Part shown: piece by piece, positions 38,560-46,647 of the stretch
How positions within the stretch are numbered: position 1 is the first letter of the stretch
How the letters are laid out: every line of letters starts with the position of its first letter
NCBI RefSeq assembly: GCF_008015755.1
Contig: NZ_SSGF01000002.1
Coordinates: forward strand, 1-60,203
Direction: 5' to 3'
Length of the DNA: 60,203 nucleotides
DNA from: Methylophilus sp.
Lineage (GTDB): Bacteria > Pseudomonadota > Gammaproteobacteria > Burkholderiales > Methylophilaceae
The notes under the pieces: model-generated
Seen by the model: the letters and a program-made list of their open reading frames with translations, nothing else
Told to the model about the DNA's origin: nothing
Databases searched by the model: none
Made by a program: the position numbers and the translations under genes

Positions 38560-39141
38560 TTAGGCGGTACGGCGGCGAACAACCGCTGCCATCAAAGCAA
38601 ACCCAGCCAGCAACATACTGTAGGTATCTGCCTCAGGCACCGGCGTTGTCGGTGTCATCGTGACCCAGTAAACACCCAAACCATTGTTTTGATAGGCTTG
38701 GAAGAACGGGAAAGTCACCAACACCTTGCCATAGTTACCCGCATCCGTTTTCACGGCAAATACTGAGTTAGCCGTCAACAAACTGCCTACATCGCCACCA
38801 CTAATGCCTGTAGAAGAATAAGTTAATGCCTCGAGGTCGCTCACGGTCAACGCATTAAAACTTAAACCGCCAACCCCTACTTGGCCAACATAAGCGAGTT
38901 GCGCTGTTGAGTAAGGCATCAACGCACGGCTAGTCGTCGTCATTTGCTCCCACCAAACATCTGGACCCGCACCAGCCAATGAGCCAGCATCAAAATCGAA
39001 TAAAAAAGTGCCTGGGATAGTCGCAACGCCTTCTGAAACAGTCGCCGCCTGTGCACTGGTCGCAACACCGCTCAACATGGCTAAACCCAATAATGCAGCC
39101 ATGCCTTGCTTGTATGAATGTTTAAACAATTTCATCTTCAC
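38560..39141 (-). CDS. PEP-CTERM sorting domain protein
   Basis: Exported 193-residue protein: a signal peptide (cleaved near SAQA-ATV), a small Gly/Ala/Thr-rich body, and a C-terminal sorting tag VPEADTYSMLLAGF followed by a membrane helix and RRRTA. This is the exosortase-dependent PEP-CTERM signal, usual in biofilm-forming betaproteobacteria with an extracellular polysaccharide system. The body is not recognised. No exosortase (xrtA) or EPS gene is in the window. GGAGAG stands ahead of the ATG. Its role is probably at the cell surface or in the matrix (inference). Confidence 0.88.
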   Translation of the reverse strand: MKMKLFKHSYKQGMAALLGLAMLSGVATSAQAATVSEGVATIPGTFLFDFDAGSLAGAGPDVWWEQMTTTSRALMPYSTAQLAYVGQVGVGGLSFNALTVSDLEALTYSSTGISGGDVGSLLTANSVFAVKTDAGNYGKVLVTFPFFQAYQNNGLGVYWVTMTPTTPVPEADTYSMLLAGFALMAAVVRRRTA

Positions 39142-39250
39142 TCTCCAAAATTAACAATAAAGTTCATTATTATTAACTTATATTAACAATATTTGCAATG
39201 AGTTAATGCTATAGAGTTGCGGCTATTAAAGTGACCGTGGTTTAAATGCG

Positions 39251-39279
39251 AAAAAGCCTCGAAACATCGAGGCTTTTTT
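39251..39279. terminator. Rho-independent terminator after the TonB-domain gene
   Basis: AAAAAGCCTCGA, AACA loop, TCGAGGCTTTTTT; 28 bases past the stop of the minus-strand TonB-domain gene. Confidence 0.88.
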
Positions 39280-39307
39280 ACCATGAATAATTTAAATTTT
39301 TACTCGT

Positions 39308-39649
39308 TTAATTTAAAGGTAATCGGCACAAGAAACCAGGCACTAAAAGGCTCTCCTGCTTTTTTTGCAGAAATAAAACAAAAGATTTGACTGACGCTAT
39401 CGCCGCTTCGTCTAATCGACTAAATCCACTATATTCATGTAATTTGACCTCAACGAGATGGCCCGTTTTATCCACAAACACCTTCAAAATCGTTTTCCCC
39501 TCCTCCCTTAATCTTCGGGACTCCAGAGGGTACTCTAATCTATCCTTGATTGAGGCAGCCCCATTAGCCTCTCCGCAAGTCGCAGATTCAGAAGCATGAG
39601 AAGCAAATGAAACGAACGTAAAAAATATACCCAATAACAACTTATTCAT
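39308..39649 (-). CDS. Small secreted protein with a TonB C-terminal-like domain
   Basis: 113 residues: a cleavable signal peptide (MNKLLLGIFFTFVSFASHA) followed directly by a TonB C-terminal-type domain (YPLESRRLREEGKTILKVFV; VEVKLHEYSGFSRLDEAAI). It lacks the membrane anchor and the proline-rich spanning segment of real TonB, and has two cysteines that could pair in the periplasm. It therefore cannot transmit energy from ExbBD; it may bind TonB boxes or peptidoglycan, or act as a decoy or adaptor (inference). It begins 5 bases after the mutL stop and is presumably read with it. Confidence 0.8.
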   Translation of the reverse strand: MNKLLLGIFFTFVSFASHASESATCGEANGAASIKDRLEYPLESRRLREEGKTILKVFVDKTGHLVEVKLHEYSGFSRLDEAAIASVKSFVLFLQKKQESLLVPGFLCRLPLN

Positions 39650-39654
39650 TAAAG

Positions 39655-41538
39655 TTATTGCCCGCGCATAAACATCTTATCCAATTCATTCAAACTGACC
39701 TGAAACCAGGTCGGTCTGCCGTGGTTACACTGGCCGCTGCGCTCGGTGGCTTCCATGTCTCTCAGCAAGGCGTTCATTTCGGTGACGGTAAGCTGCCGGT
39801 TGGCTCTCACAGCGGCATGGCAGGCCATGGTACCTAATACTTCGTTTTGGCGTTCTAGCAATACGCGGCTCGCGCCATACTCATGCAAATCGCGCAACAC
39901 CGCGCGCGCCAAAGCTACGGCATCGGCGTCTTGCAGCATGGTTGGCACGGCGCGGATGGCAATAGTGGTGGGTGACAAAGTCGCCAGATCAAACCCCAGC
40001 TGTTGTAAGGTGTCACTACCTTGCAGGCTTTGCAAGGTAGCGACTTCGACCTTTTCGGCGTAGAAGCTGATCGGTATCAATAATGGCTGCGTGGCGATGG
40101 CTTGCTCGCTCAGGGCATTTTTCAGGCGCTCATACATAATGCGCTCATGCGCGGCGTGCATATCCACCACCACCATGCCTTGCGTGTTTTGGGCCAGGAT
40201 ATAAATACCATGCAATTGACCAAGCGCGAAACCTAGGGGATATTGCTGCGGTGCTTCTGCTGCGGTAGCGCTTGCCATCACAGGCGTGACTGCCAGCATG
40301 CTTGCTGCAGAATGACTTTCTTCCATACTCCCAGCCGTCACCGCAGGGTTTAAATCACCATAGAGCTGGCCGTAAAATTGCTGCGCCAGCGCTGCGCCAT
40401 TGCTAACACTCGGTTGATAGTCGCCGCTAAAGACGGAGCGGCTTTGCAGGGGCATTTCAACCTGTTCACGCGGCATATTAAAAGCGGGCATATTCGTTGG
40501 CCGAAACGGGTTGAACGGTGCTTGCACAGGCTGACTGGCTTGAATCTCAGCCGAGGTTTTGCCTAATGCTTTGTGCAAGCTATGGAAAATAAAGCGATGC
40601 ACCGCTTGCGACTCACGAAAACGCACCTCAGTTTTGGCTGGGTGTACGTTGACATCGACTAAGGATGGATCAAGCTCTAAAAACAGCACAAAAGCCGGAT
40701 GTTTGTCGCCGTGCAACACATCTTGATAGGCTTGTTTAATCGCGTGAGCAATCAACTTGTCGCGCACAAAACGGCCATTCACAAATACATACTGGCTATC
40801 GCGGCTATGGCGTTGATACGTCGGTGACGCGGTCATACCCCACAGGCGCAAACCACCGCTCTCTTCCTCTAGCCAAACACTTTGCGCCGCAAACTCGCTA
40901 CCGAGTACATCGGTGATGCGTTGTTGTGGTGTATTGGCCGCCAAACGCGAGATAGCCTTGCCGTTATGCTGCAATAAAAAGCCGACGTTCGGGCGTGACA
41001 AAGCCACACGCGTAAACGCATCTTCGCAATGACCAAACTCGGTGTTTTCAGTTTTAAGAAACTTGCGCCGCGCCGGGGTGTTAAAGTACAAATCATGCAC
41101 TTCAACAATGGTGCCCGCATCTAGCGCAGCCGGACTGATTGCTTGGCCGTGTGTGCCCTCGGCAGCAATTTGCCAGGCATGGCTGGCCGCTTGTTGGCGA
41201 CTAGTGAGCACCGTGCGCGAAATAGAGGCAATACTGGCCAGCGCCTCGCCCCTGAAGCCCAAACTACCAACTTGCTCCAGGTCTTCCAGACTTTGAATCT
41301 TGCTGGTGGCATGGCGAGTCAGCGCCAGCGCCAGGTCATCTTTGGCAATGCCATGCCCATCATCACTGACTTTAAGCAACTTGATGCCACCTTGCTGCAG
41401 CGCCACTTGAATCTGCGTACTGCCTGCATCCACACTGTTTTCTAGTAACTCTTTAAGCGCAGAGGCCGGGCGCTCGACCACCTCTCCAGCAGCAATTTGT
41501 GAAATCAGTTGGTCGGGTAATAGGTGGATTTTCATCAC
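39655..41538 (-). CDS. mutL: DNA mismatch repair protein MutL
   Basis: 627 residues. N-terminal GHKL ATPase: ELLENSVDAGST, SDDGHGI, GFRGEALASI. A variable linker follows at about 330-430. The C-terminal domain carries DMHAAHERIMYE, which fits the DQHA(X)2E(X)4E endonuclease motif with M for Q, as well as ACHAAVRAN and CNHGRP. MutL of this kind nicks DNA itself in bacteria without MutH. Two ATG codons in tandem (41538, 41535). Divergent from the SUV3-like helicase gene. Confidence 0.96.
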   Translation of the reverse strand: MMKIHLLPDQLISQIAAGEVVERPASALKELLENSVDAGSTQIQVALQQGGIKLLKVSDDGHGIAKDDLALALTRHATSKIQSLEDLEQVGSLGFRGEALASIASISRTVLTSRQQAASHAWQIAAEGTHGQAISPAALDAGTIVEVHDLYFNTPARRKFLKTENTEFGHCEDAFTRVALSRPNVGFLLQHNGKAISRLAANTPQQRITDVLGSEFAAQSVWLEEESGGLRLWGMTASPTYQRHSRDSQYVFVNGRFVRDKLIAHAIKQAYQDVLHGDKHPAFVLFLELDPSLVDVNVHPAKTEVRFRESQAVHRFIFHSLHKALGKTSAEIQASQPVQAPFNPFRPTNMPAFNMPREQVEMPLQSRSVFSGDYQPSVSNGAALAQQFYGQLYGDLNPAVTAGSMEESHSAASMLAVTPVMASATAAEAPQQYPLGFALGQLHGIYILAQNTQGMVVVDMHAAHERIMYERLKNALSEQAIATQPLLIPISFYAEKVEVATLQSLQGSDTLQQLGFDLATLSPTTIAIRAVPTMLQDADAVALARAVLRDLHEYGASRVLLERQNEVLGTMACHAAVRANRQLTVTEMNALLRDMEATERSGQCNHGRPTWFQVSLNELDKMFMRGQ

Positions 41539-41561
41539 GCCATTTTACCTGTTTTGCTAGA

Positions 41562-43094
41562 ATGGCTGCTATGTCTCTCGCCGTATACCAGGATTATTTG
41601 TCGCGCTTTCGCCTTGCGCGCCAGATGCAACGCCAACACCATTTTTATGTCGGCCCCACCAACTCCGGTAAAACTTATCAGGCGCTCGAAACTTTGCGCC
41701 AGGCCTCGTCTGGCGTTTACCTGGCACCATTACGCTTACTGGCAATGGAAGTGCGTGACCGATTAATGCAAGCAGGCGTGCCTTGCAACTTGGTCACCGG
41801 CGAAGAGCGTGTGATGGTGCCGGGCGCCAAACATACCGCGTCTACCATTGAAATGCTGCGGCCAGACATGGCGGTAGACGTCGCTGTGATTGATGAAATC
41901 CAGATGCTGATGGACCCAGACCGTGGCAGCGCCTGGACGGCTGCCTTGCTTGGCGTCCCCGCCAAACAGGTATTTATCTGCGGTGCCAACAGCGTAACCG
42001 CCAGTTGCACCCGCGTGCTGGATGCGCTGGGCGAGCCTTATACCCTCACCCACTTGCAACGCATGACGCCGCTGCTGATTGAAGACCATAGCATTTGCGG
42101 CACCCGCTACCATGCGGCCAAGCTACACAAGGCCTTGCAGCCCGGCGATGCCATTATCGCCTTTAGCCGCAAAGATGTACTCACCTTGGCAGCACGTATT
42201 CGCCAATGGGGATTAAGTGTTGCCACTATTTATGGTGCGCTGTCACCAGAAGTCCGGCGTGGTGAATCCGCCCGTTTTGCTAATGGAGAAGCACAAATAC
42301 TGGTGGCGACCGATGCGATTGGCATGGGCCTCAACCTGCCTATCCGCCGCGTTATTTTTGCCAATATCCACAAGTTTGACGGCATCGCCCCGCGCCCGCT
42401 CAATGCCACCGAAATGCGCCAGATTGCAGGCCGCGCTGGTCGCCACGGCCTCTATGACACGGGCTACGTGACCGTGCTGGAGGAGGACGAGCAATGGCAT
42501 CTGCAAGCCATGTTGCAAGTAGACGATACCGCACCGCTATTTGCACTACCGATGGCGGTTGGTAGTGGCGACATTGAAGCCTTGAGTCAAAAAATCCCCA
42601 CCTGGCGGCTGGCGGAGTGTATGGCGTATTTACAAACGCAATATCAGCGGCAACATGACGCAACCAGCCTACAATGGCAAGTCACGCCCCTGCAACACCA
42701 GCAAGCTTTACTCATAGACGACGTCGCGCCCAAACTCAGCATGCGCGACAAATACCGCCTGATGTGCGCGCCACTGGCGATACAGGTGCCGATTGCACGG
42801 GATTATTTTTTGCAATGTGTAGAAGCTGTCGCTACCCAACAACCACGGGCATTACCAAATATGCCGGACTGGCTTAATGGGCAGCAGGCACAATATCTGG
42901 AGCAAGCTGAATTAATTTGCCAGCATTTGAGTTTATATAGCTGGTTGTCGTATCAGTATCCGCAGATTTTCTTGGATAGCGCATTGATTGATGATGCGAG
43001 AAGCAAGCTCAATGCTTATATTAGCCGGGCGTTGAGGGTGCAGGCGGGGTATGGGAAGACGCAGAGAGAAGCGGAATTGGCTCAGTATCGCTAA
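41562..43094 (+). CDS. SUV3-like ATP-dependent RNA/DNA helicase
   Basis: Superfamily 2 helicase close to mitochondrial SUV3 of the degradosome. P-loop GPTNSGKTYQAL at about 31-42, DEAH-position box DEIQ (VAVIDEIQMLMD), motif V ATDAIGMGLNLP and motif VI QIAGRAGRHG; a C-terminal SUV3-type region follows (RDYFLQCVEAV). From ATG 41562 it has 510 residues; ATG 41571 is equally possible. The frame extends to a GTG at 41499 inside the divergent mutL start, which is unlikely to be used. Ribosome binding sites are weak. Its bacterial role is poorly known; RNA surveillance with PNPase is the family idea. Confidence 0.88.
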   Translation: MAAMSLAVYQDYLSRFRLARQMQRQHHFYVGPTNSGKTYQALETLRQASSGVYLAPLRLLAMEVRDRLMQAGVPCNLVTGEERVMVPGAKHTASTIEMLRPDMAVDVAVIDEIQMLMDPDRGSAWTAALLGVPAKQVFICGANSVTASCTRVLDALGEPYTLTHLQRMTPLLIEDHSICGTRYHAAKLHKALQPGDAIIAFSRKDVLTLAARIRQWGLSVATIYGALSPEVRRGESARFANGEAQILVATDAIGMGLNLPIRRVIFANIHKFDGIAPRPLNATEMRQIAGRAGRHGLYDTGYVTVLEEDEQWHLQAMLQVDDTAPLFALPMAVGSGDIEALSQKIPTWRLAECMAYLQTQYQRQHDATSLQWQVTPLQHQQALLIDDVAPKLSMRDKYRLMCAPLAIQVPIARDYFLQCVEAVATQQPRALPNMPDWLNGQQAQYLEQAELICQHLSLYSWLSYQYPQIFLDSALIDDARSKLNAYISRALRVQAGYGKTQREAELAQYR

Positions 43095-43116
43095 AGTGGT
43101 TTTATGAGTGATCCAT

Positions 43117-43741
43117 TTCGCCTTTTCGGCGACCCTTCTTTCTTATGCTTGTCCATAAGAAAGAAGACAAAGAACAAGACACCCCAGCTTCCGCTTGTTC
43201 CCTCCGTTGCTCGCCAAAGTGGGCGGCCATCGAAACTCAACCTTGCAGCTCACACAAAGCGTGAGCTGCTGCGGGATTCGGATAGCCGATGACCGAAGGC
43301 CCCCGCCAATCCTGCGTTGCTCGGCGCGGCAGATGGGGCCCCCGAACACCATGCGACTGCCATCGGAAGCGGATTGAAGAAAAAGAATCTGATTTTTAAA
43401 GCGTCCAAATCTCGTCAATGTGAGTTTAGCGAGATGAATCCCATTCCATCACGCTGAGTAGCGGAAATAAAATAAGAATAGAGGGAGCGACTGTCTGAGC
43501 TCCGCAACAAGCCACGAAGTGTGTGGCTTGTCAGGGCGAGTTTCGTGACCGGCTTATTTTGTTGATAACTAAGACTGCGCAGCAGTCTGTTACGGCGTAG
43601 GCTAACTCGCGCAGCGATATTAAGCGTAGCGGCCGTAGCCAACAACGCAAGGGAGCCGCAGGCCGTGATGGCTGGGTGCCCTCTTCTTTGGTTACTTTCT
43701 GAGGGGCAAGCACCAGAAAGTGACTCGCTGAGAGGCGAAAA
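43117..43741. repeat. Non-coding element with imperfect terminal inverted repeats
   Basis: A 625-base stretch between convergent helicase and amidase genes. Its ends, 43117-43184 and 43674-43741, are similar when one is reverse-complemented (both run TTCGCCT..., TTTCT-GCTTG-AGAAAG, ...AAAGAA..., CACCC). Each end forms its own hairpin: CTTCTTTCTTATG (43135-43147) with its complement at 43154-43166, and ACTTTCTG (43694-43701) with its complement at 43714-43721. The interior has further short palindromes (CAAGCCAC/GTGGCTTG; AGCTCAC/GTGAGCT). Open frames inside have no family resemblance and are poor in hydrophobic pattern. It resembles widespread intergenic repeat families of beta- and gammaproteobacteria. 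Confidence 0.65.
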
Positions 43742-43761
43742 AGCATCAATCAATCTCAGAG

Positions 43762-45096
43762 TTACTTTTTAGCAAACGAAGGATTCGTCGCCACGTACGA
43801 CTTCACGCCAGTCAAAATCGCATTCACCAACTTATCCTGATAGCCGTCATCATTTAATCTGGCCTCTTCATCCGGATTACTGATAAACGCAGTCTCCACC
43901 AAAATCGATGGAATATCCGGTGATTTGAGCACCGCAAACGCCGCCTGTTCCACGTATTTGGAATGCAGGGTATTGATTTTGGCAATACGCCCTAGCACAG
44001 CTTTACCCATACGAATACTGTCATGAATGGTTGCGGTTTGCGATAAATCGAGCAGCGTGCGCGCCAAATCCATATCGCGCGTATCCAGCGATACACCACC
44101 AATCAAGTCCACCGCGTTTTCCTTTTTCGCCAGGTAGCGCGCCCCGGCACTGGTGGCGCCGCGTTCTGAAAGCGCAAACACCGATGAGCCTTTGGCGGTG
44201 CTATTCACAAACGAATCGGCGTGAATAGAAATAAACAGGTCAGCCTTGGCGGCACGCGCTTTTTTCACACGATCGCCCAGTGGTACGAAATAGTCTCCAT
44301 CACGAATCAGGATGGCTTGCATATTATCTTCAGCATCGATCTGCTGCTTGAGCTTACGCGCAATCGCCAACGTAATATTTTTCTCATGGCTGCCGTTGGC
44401 CCCCCTGGCACCCGGGTCTTCACCGCCGTGACCGGCATCGACAGCAATCGTGATCAGCTTTTGGCCAGGCTTGGCTTGTTTTGGTTTATCGGCAACCACT
44501 GGCTTGTCGACTGGTTTTTCCGTCGTTGCGGTAACGGCTGGCGCCTCGCTGGCAGGTTCTTTGGTGGTCGCTGGCGGGGTTGCCGGTTCGGCCGATTTGT
44601 CTTCACTATTGGCTGGCGGTACTTCCTGCAACTGCTTGGAAGGTGTCAGCACTGGCGTGACGGCAGCAGGCTCTGCACTGCCCGTGGCAGGCGCAATGCT
44701 GATCGCCAACCGTTGTTGCGAGCTGCCTGCATTCATATCGGTGACCAGTGGTTTGATGTCGGACTTAATATCAAACACCAAGCGCGTGGTATGTTCGGTA
44801 AACGGGGCGATGCGAATCTTGGACAGGTAAGAATGTTGCGCATCGAGCTGAAATGGCAAGGCTTTGAGGGTCGGGCTAATCGCCACCGCATCCATATCGA
44901 TCACCACACGGAACGGGTTATCCAGCGTGAATACGCGGTATTTGACTTGCTGGTCTAGCAGTAACTCCACCTGCACCTGGCTGCCATGTTGTTGCAGGTT
45001 AGCCAGAATCACTTCGGCGGCTTGCACCATACTGCTCACGACTGAGAATACGGCTGTGAGCAGCCATAAGGTTAAAGTCTTGCGGATTACTGGCAT
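43762..45096 (-). CDS. amiC: N-acetylmuramoyl-L-alanine amidase (AmiC type)
   Basis: Periplasmic amidase that splits septal peptidoglycan to separate daughter cells. 444 residues: signal peptide 1-26 (ending VQA), AMIN domain at about 28-135, a Pro/Ala/Thr/Lys-rich linker at about 150-215, and a zinc Amidase_3 domain from about 220 (VDAGHGGEDPGARG; SIHADSF; VETAFISNP). AMIN domains target the division septum. Its start overlaps the end of tsaE by 10 bases, the usual tsaE-amiC pairing. Confidence 0.95.
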   Translation of the reverse strand: MPVIRKTLTLWLLTAVFSVVSSMVQAAEVILANLQQHGSQVQVELLLDQQVKYRVFTLDNPFRVVIDMDAVAISPTLKALPFQLDAQHSYLSKIRIAPFTEHTTRLVFDIKSDIKPLVTDMNAGSSQQRLAISIAPATGSAEPAAVTPVLTPSKQLQEVPPANSEDKSAEPATPPATTKEPASEAPAVTATTEKPVDKPVVADKPKQAKPGQKLITIAVDAGHGGEDPGARGANGSHEKNITLAIARKLKQQIDAEDNMQAILIRDGDYFVPLGDRVKKARAAKADLFISIHADSFVNSTAKGSSVFALSERGATSAGARYLAKKENAVDLIGGVSLDTRDMDLARTLLDLSQTATIHDSIRMGKAVLGRIAKINTLHSKYVEQAAFAVLKSPDIPSILVETAFISNPDEEARLNDDGYQDKLVNAILTGVKSYVATNPSFAKK

Positions 45097-45545
45097 AGTC
45101 CTTCCAACGCCAGCACGTGCTGACTGGTGATATGCAGCACACGGCCGTGCGGCAAAATATCAAAGTGTATTTCTATATCAGCGGGGGGCAACACCTGATC
45201 GGCACGTTCTGGCCATTCGACCAGGCAAATGCTGCTGGTATTGAAGTAATCTCTAAACCCGGCCGCTTCCCACTCTTCGGGGTCTTGAAAGCGATACAGG
45301 TCAAAATGGTAACATGAAGCGAGGGCTAGATTGTATGGCTCAACAATGGTGTATGTCGGACTTTTGACCTTGCCGACATGGCCCAGCGCGTGCAGAATGC
45401 CGCGCACCAGCGTGGTTTTGCCCGCACCAAGATCGCCATGCAGGTAAATCACCTGCCCAGGCCTCAACTGCGTTGCCAACACGGCTGCCGCCTGTACGGT
45501 CGCTGCTTCGTCTTTTAAAATCTGTGTAGAATACGTTTCTGTCAT
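45087..45545 (-). CDS. tsaE: tRNA threonylcarbamoyladenosine biosynthesis ATPase TsaE
   Basis: 152-residue P-loop ATPase of the TsaBDE complex that makes t6A37 on ANN-decoding tRNAs. Walker A HGDLGAGKTTLVRG at about 36-49; SPTYTIVEPY and HFDLYRF follow; conserved VEWPERAD late. Its ATG shares two bases with the divergent queG ATG (CATG at 45543-45546), and its end overlaps amiC, so it is tightly packed on both sides. Confidence 0.96.
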   Translation of the reverse strand: MTETYSTQILKDEAATVQAAAVLATQLRPGQVIYLHGDLGAGKTTLVRGILHALGHVGKVKSPTYTIVEPYNLALASCYHFDLYRFQDPEEWEAAGFRDYFNTSSICLVEWPERADQVLPPADIEIHFDILPHGRVLHITSQHVLALEGLCQ

Positions 45546-46647
45546 GTCACATCAATCACATCCAAGCCCAACACCGTTACTACCTGATCAGGAGGCTGCT
45601 GCAGAAATGGCAGCAACCATCAAGACCTGGGCGCGAGAACTTGGGTTTGGCAGCATAGGCATTACCGATACTGATTTGTCTGCCGCCGAGCCTGATCTTT
45701 TAAACTGGCTAGACAAACAATACCACGGCGACATGGATTATATGGCAAAACATGGCACCAAGCGAAGCCGCCCGGCAGAATTGGTGCCCGGCACGTTGCG
45801 TGTGATCTCGGTTAACCTGAATTATCTGCCAGAAAACGCGGCTGATGGCTGGCAAGTACTGGAAAGCCCGAATAAGGCTTATGTGGCCCGCTATGCCATG
45901 GGCCGTGATTACCATAAGGTGATGCGAAACAAGTTGCAACAACTATGCACGCGTATCAGCGACACTTATGGCAGTTTTGAATATCGCGTTTTTGCCGACA
46001 GCGCACCCGTGCTGGAAGTCGCTTTGGCAACCAAAGCAGGCGTGGGCTGGCGTGGCAAACATACGTTATTGCTCAACCGTCAGCAGGGCTCATGGTTTTT
46101 TCTGGGCGAAATTTATACCAACCTGCCGTTACCCATAGACCCGCCGACCACCGCACATTGTGGCAGTTGCTCAGCCTGCATCGACATCTGCCCTACCCGC
46201 GCTATTGTCGCGCCTTACGAGTTGGATGCCAGGCGCTGTATTTCTTACCTGACCATTGAACACAAAGGCAGCATCCCACTTGAGTTACGGCCACTGATCG
46301 GCAACCGCGTGTATGGCTGTGACGATTGCCAGCTCATCTGCCCGTGGAACAAGTTTGCAGTGCACACGCAAGAGGCCGACTTTGCCGTGCGCAATGGGCT
46401 GGATAGCAATGACTTGGTGGATTGTTTTGCCTGGACAGAATCTGAGTTTGCGGCACGCATGGCCGGAAGTGCGATTTACCGCATAGGATACATACAGTGG
46501 CTACGCAATGTAGCGGTTGGGCTGGGTAACGCCCCGACCTCGCCAGCAGTGATTCATGCGTTAACTTCCAGGCAACAGGATGAAAACGCATTGGTGCGCG
46601 AGCATGTCGCCTGGGCGCTGGGACAGCATCAGCACCAGCGCGTTTAA
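45544..46647 (+). CDS. queG: Epoxyqueuosine reductase
   Basis: Last step of queuosine synthesis in tRNA: reduces epoxyqueuosine using cobalamin and two 4Fe-4S clusters. 367 residues. Cluster ligands in CGSCSACIDICPTRAI and CDDCQLICPWNK; upstream DUF1730 domain with GITDTDLSAAEPDLLNWLDK and YAMGRDYHKVMR. The start at 45544 overlaps the divergent tsaE start; ATG 45607 (MAATIKTWARELGF) has a perfect AGGAGG (45590-45595), 11 bases away, and matches the E. coli N-terminus nearly as well. Either could be right; the second would leave a normal short divergent gap. Confidence 0.95.
   Translation: MSHQSHPSPTPLLPDQEAAAEMAATIKTWARELGFGSIGITDTDLSAAEPDLLNWLDKQYHGDMDYMAKHGTKRSRPAELVPGTLRVISVNLNYLPENAADGWQVLESPNKAYVARYAMGRDYHKVMRNKLQQLCTRISDTYGSFEYRVFADSAPVLEVALATKAGVGWRGKHTLLLNRQQGSWFFLGEIYTNLPLPIDPPTTAHCGSCSACIDICPTRAIVAPYELDARRCISYLTIEHKGSIPLELRPLIGNRVYGCDDCQLICPWNKFAVHTQEADFAVRNGLDSNDLVDCFAWTESEFAARMAGSAIYRIGYIQWLRNVAVGLGNAPTSPAVIHALTSRQQDENALVREHVAWALGQHQHQRV

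Noticed and set aside
41499..41561. GTG 41499 as start of the SUV3-like helicase
   Set aside because: It would overlap the divergent mutL start by 40 bases and adds residues with no family match.
43143..43753. Two open frames of about 90 and 110 codons on the minus strand within the 43.1-43.75 kb element
   Set aside because: They have no ribosome binding site, odd Ser/Arg/Leu-rich composition, and run across the inverted repeats and palindromes; such frames are typical false calls in intergenic repeat elements.
44221..44958. 245-codon plus-strand frame opposite amiC
   Set aside because: Long but rich in R, W, H and G from the GC pattern of the opposite strand; amiC has all expected domains on the minus strand.
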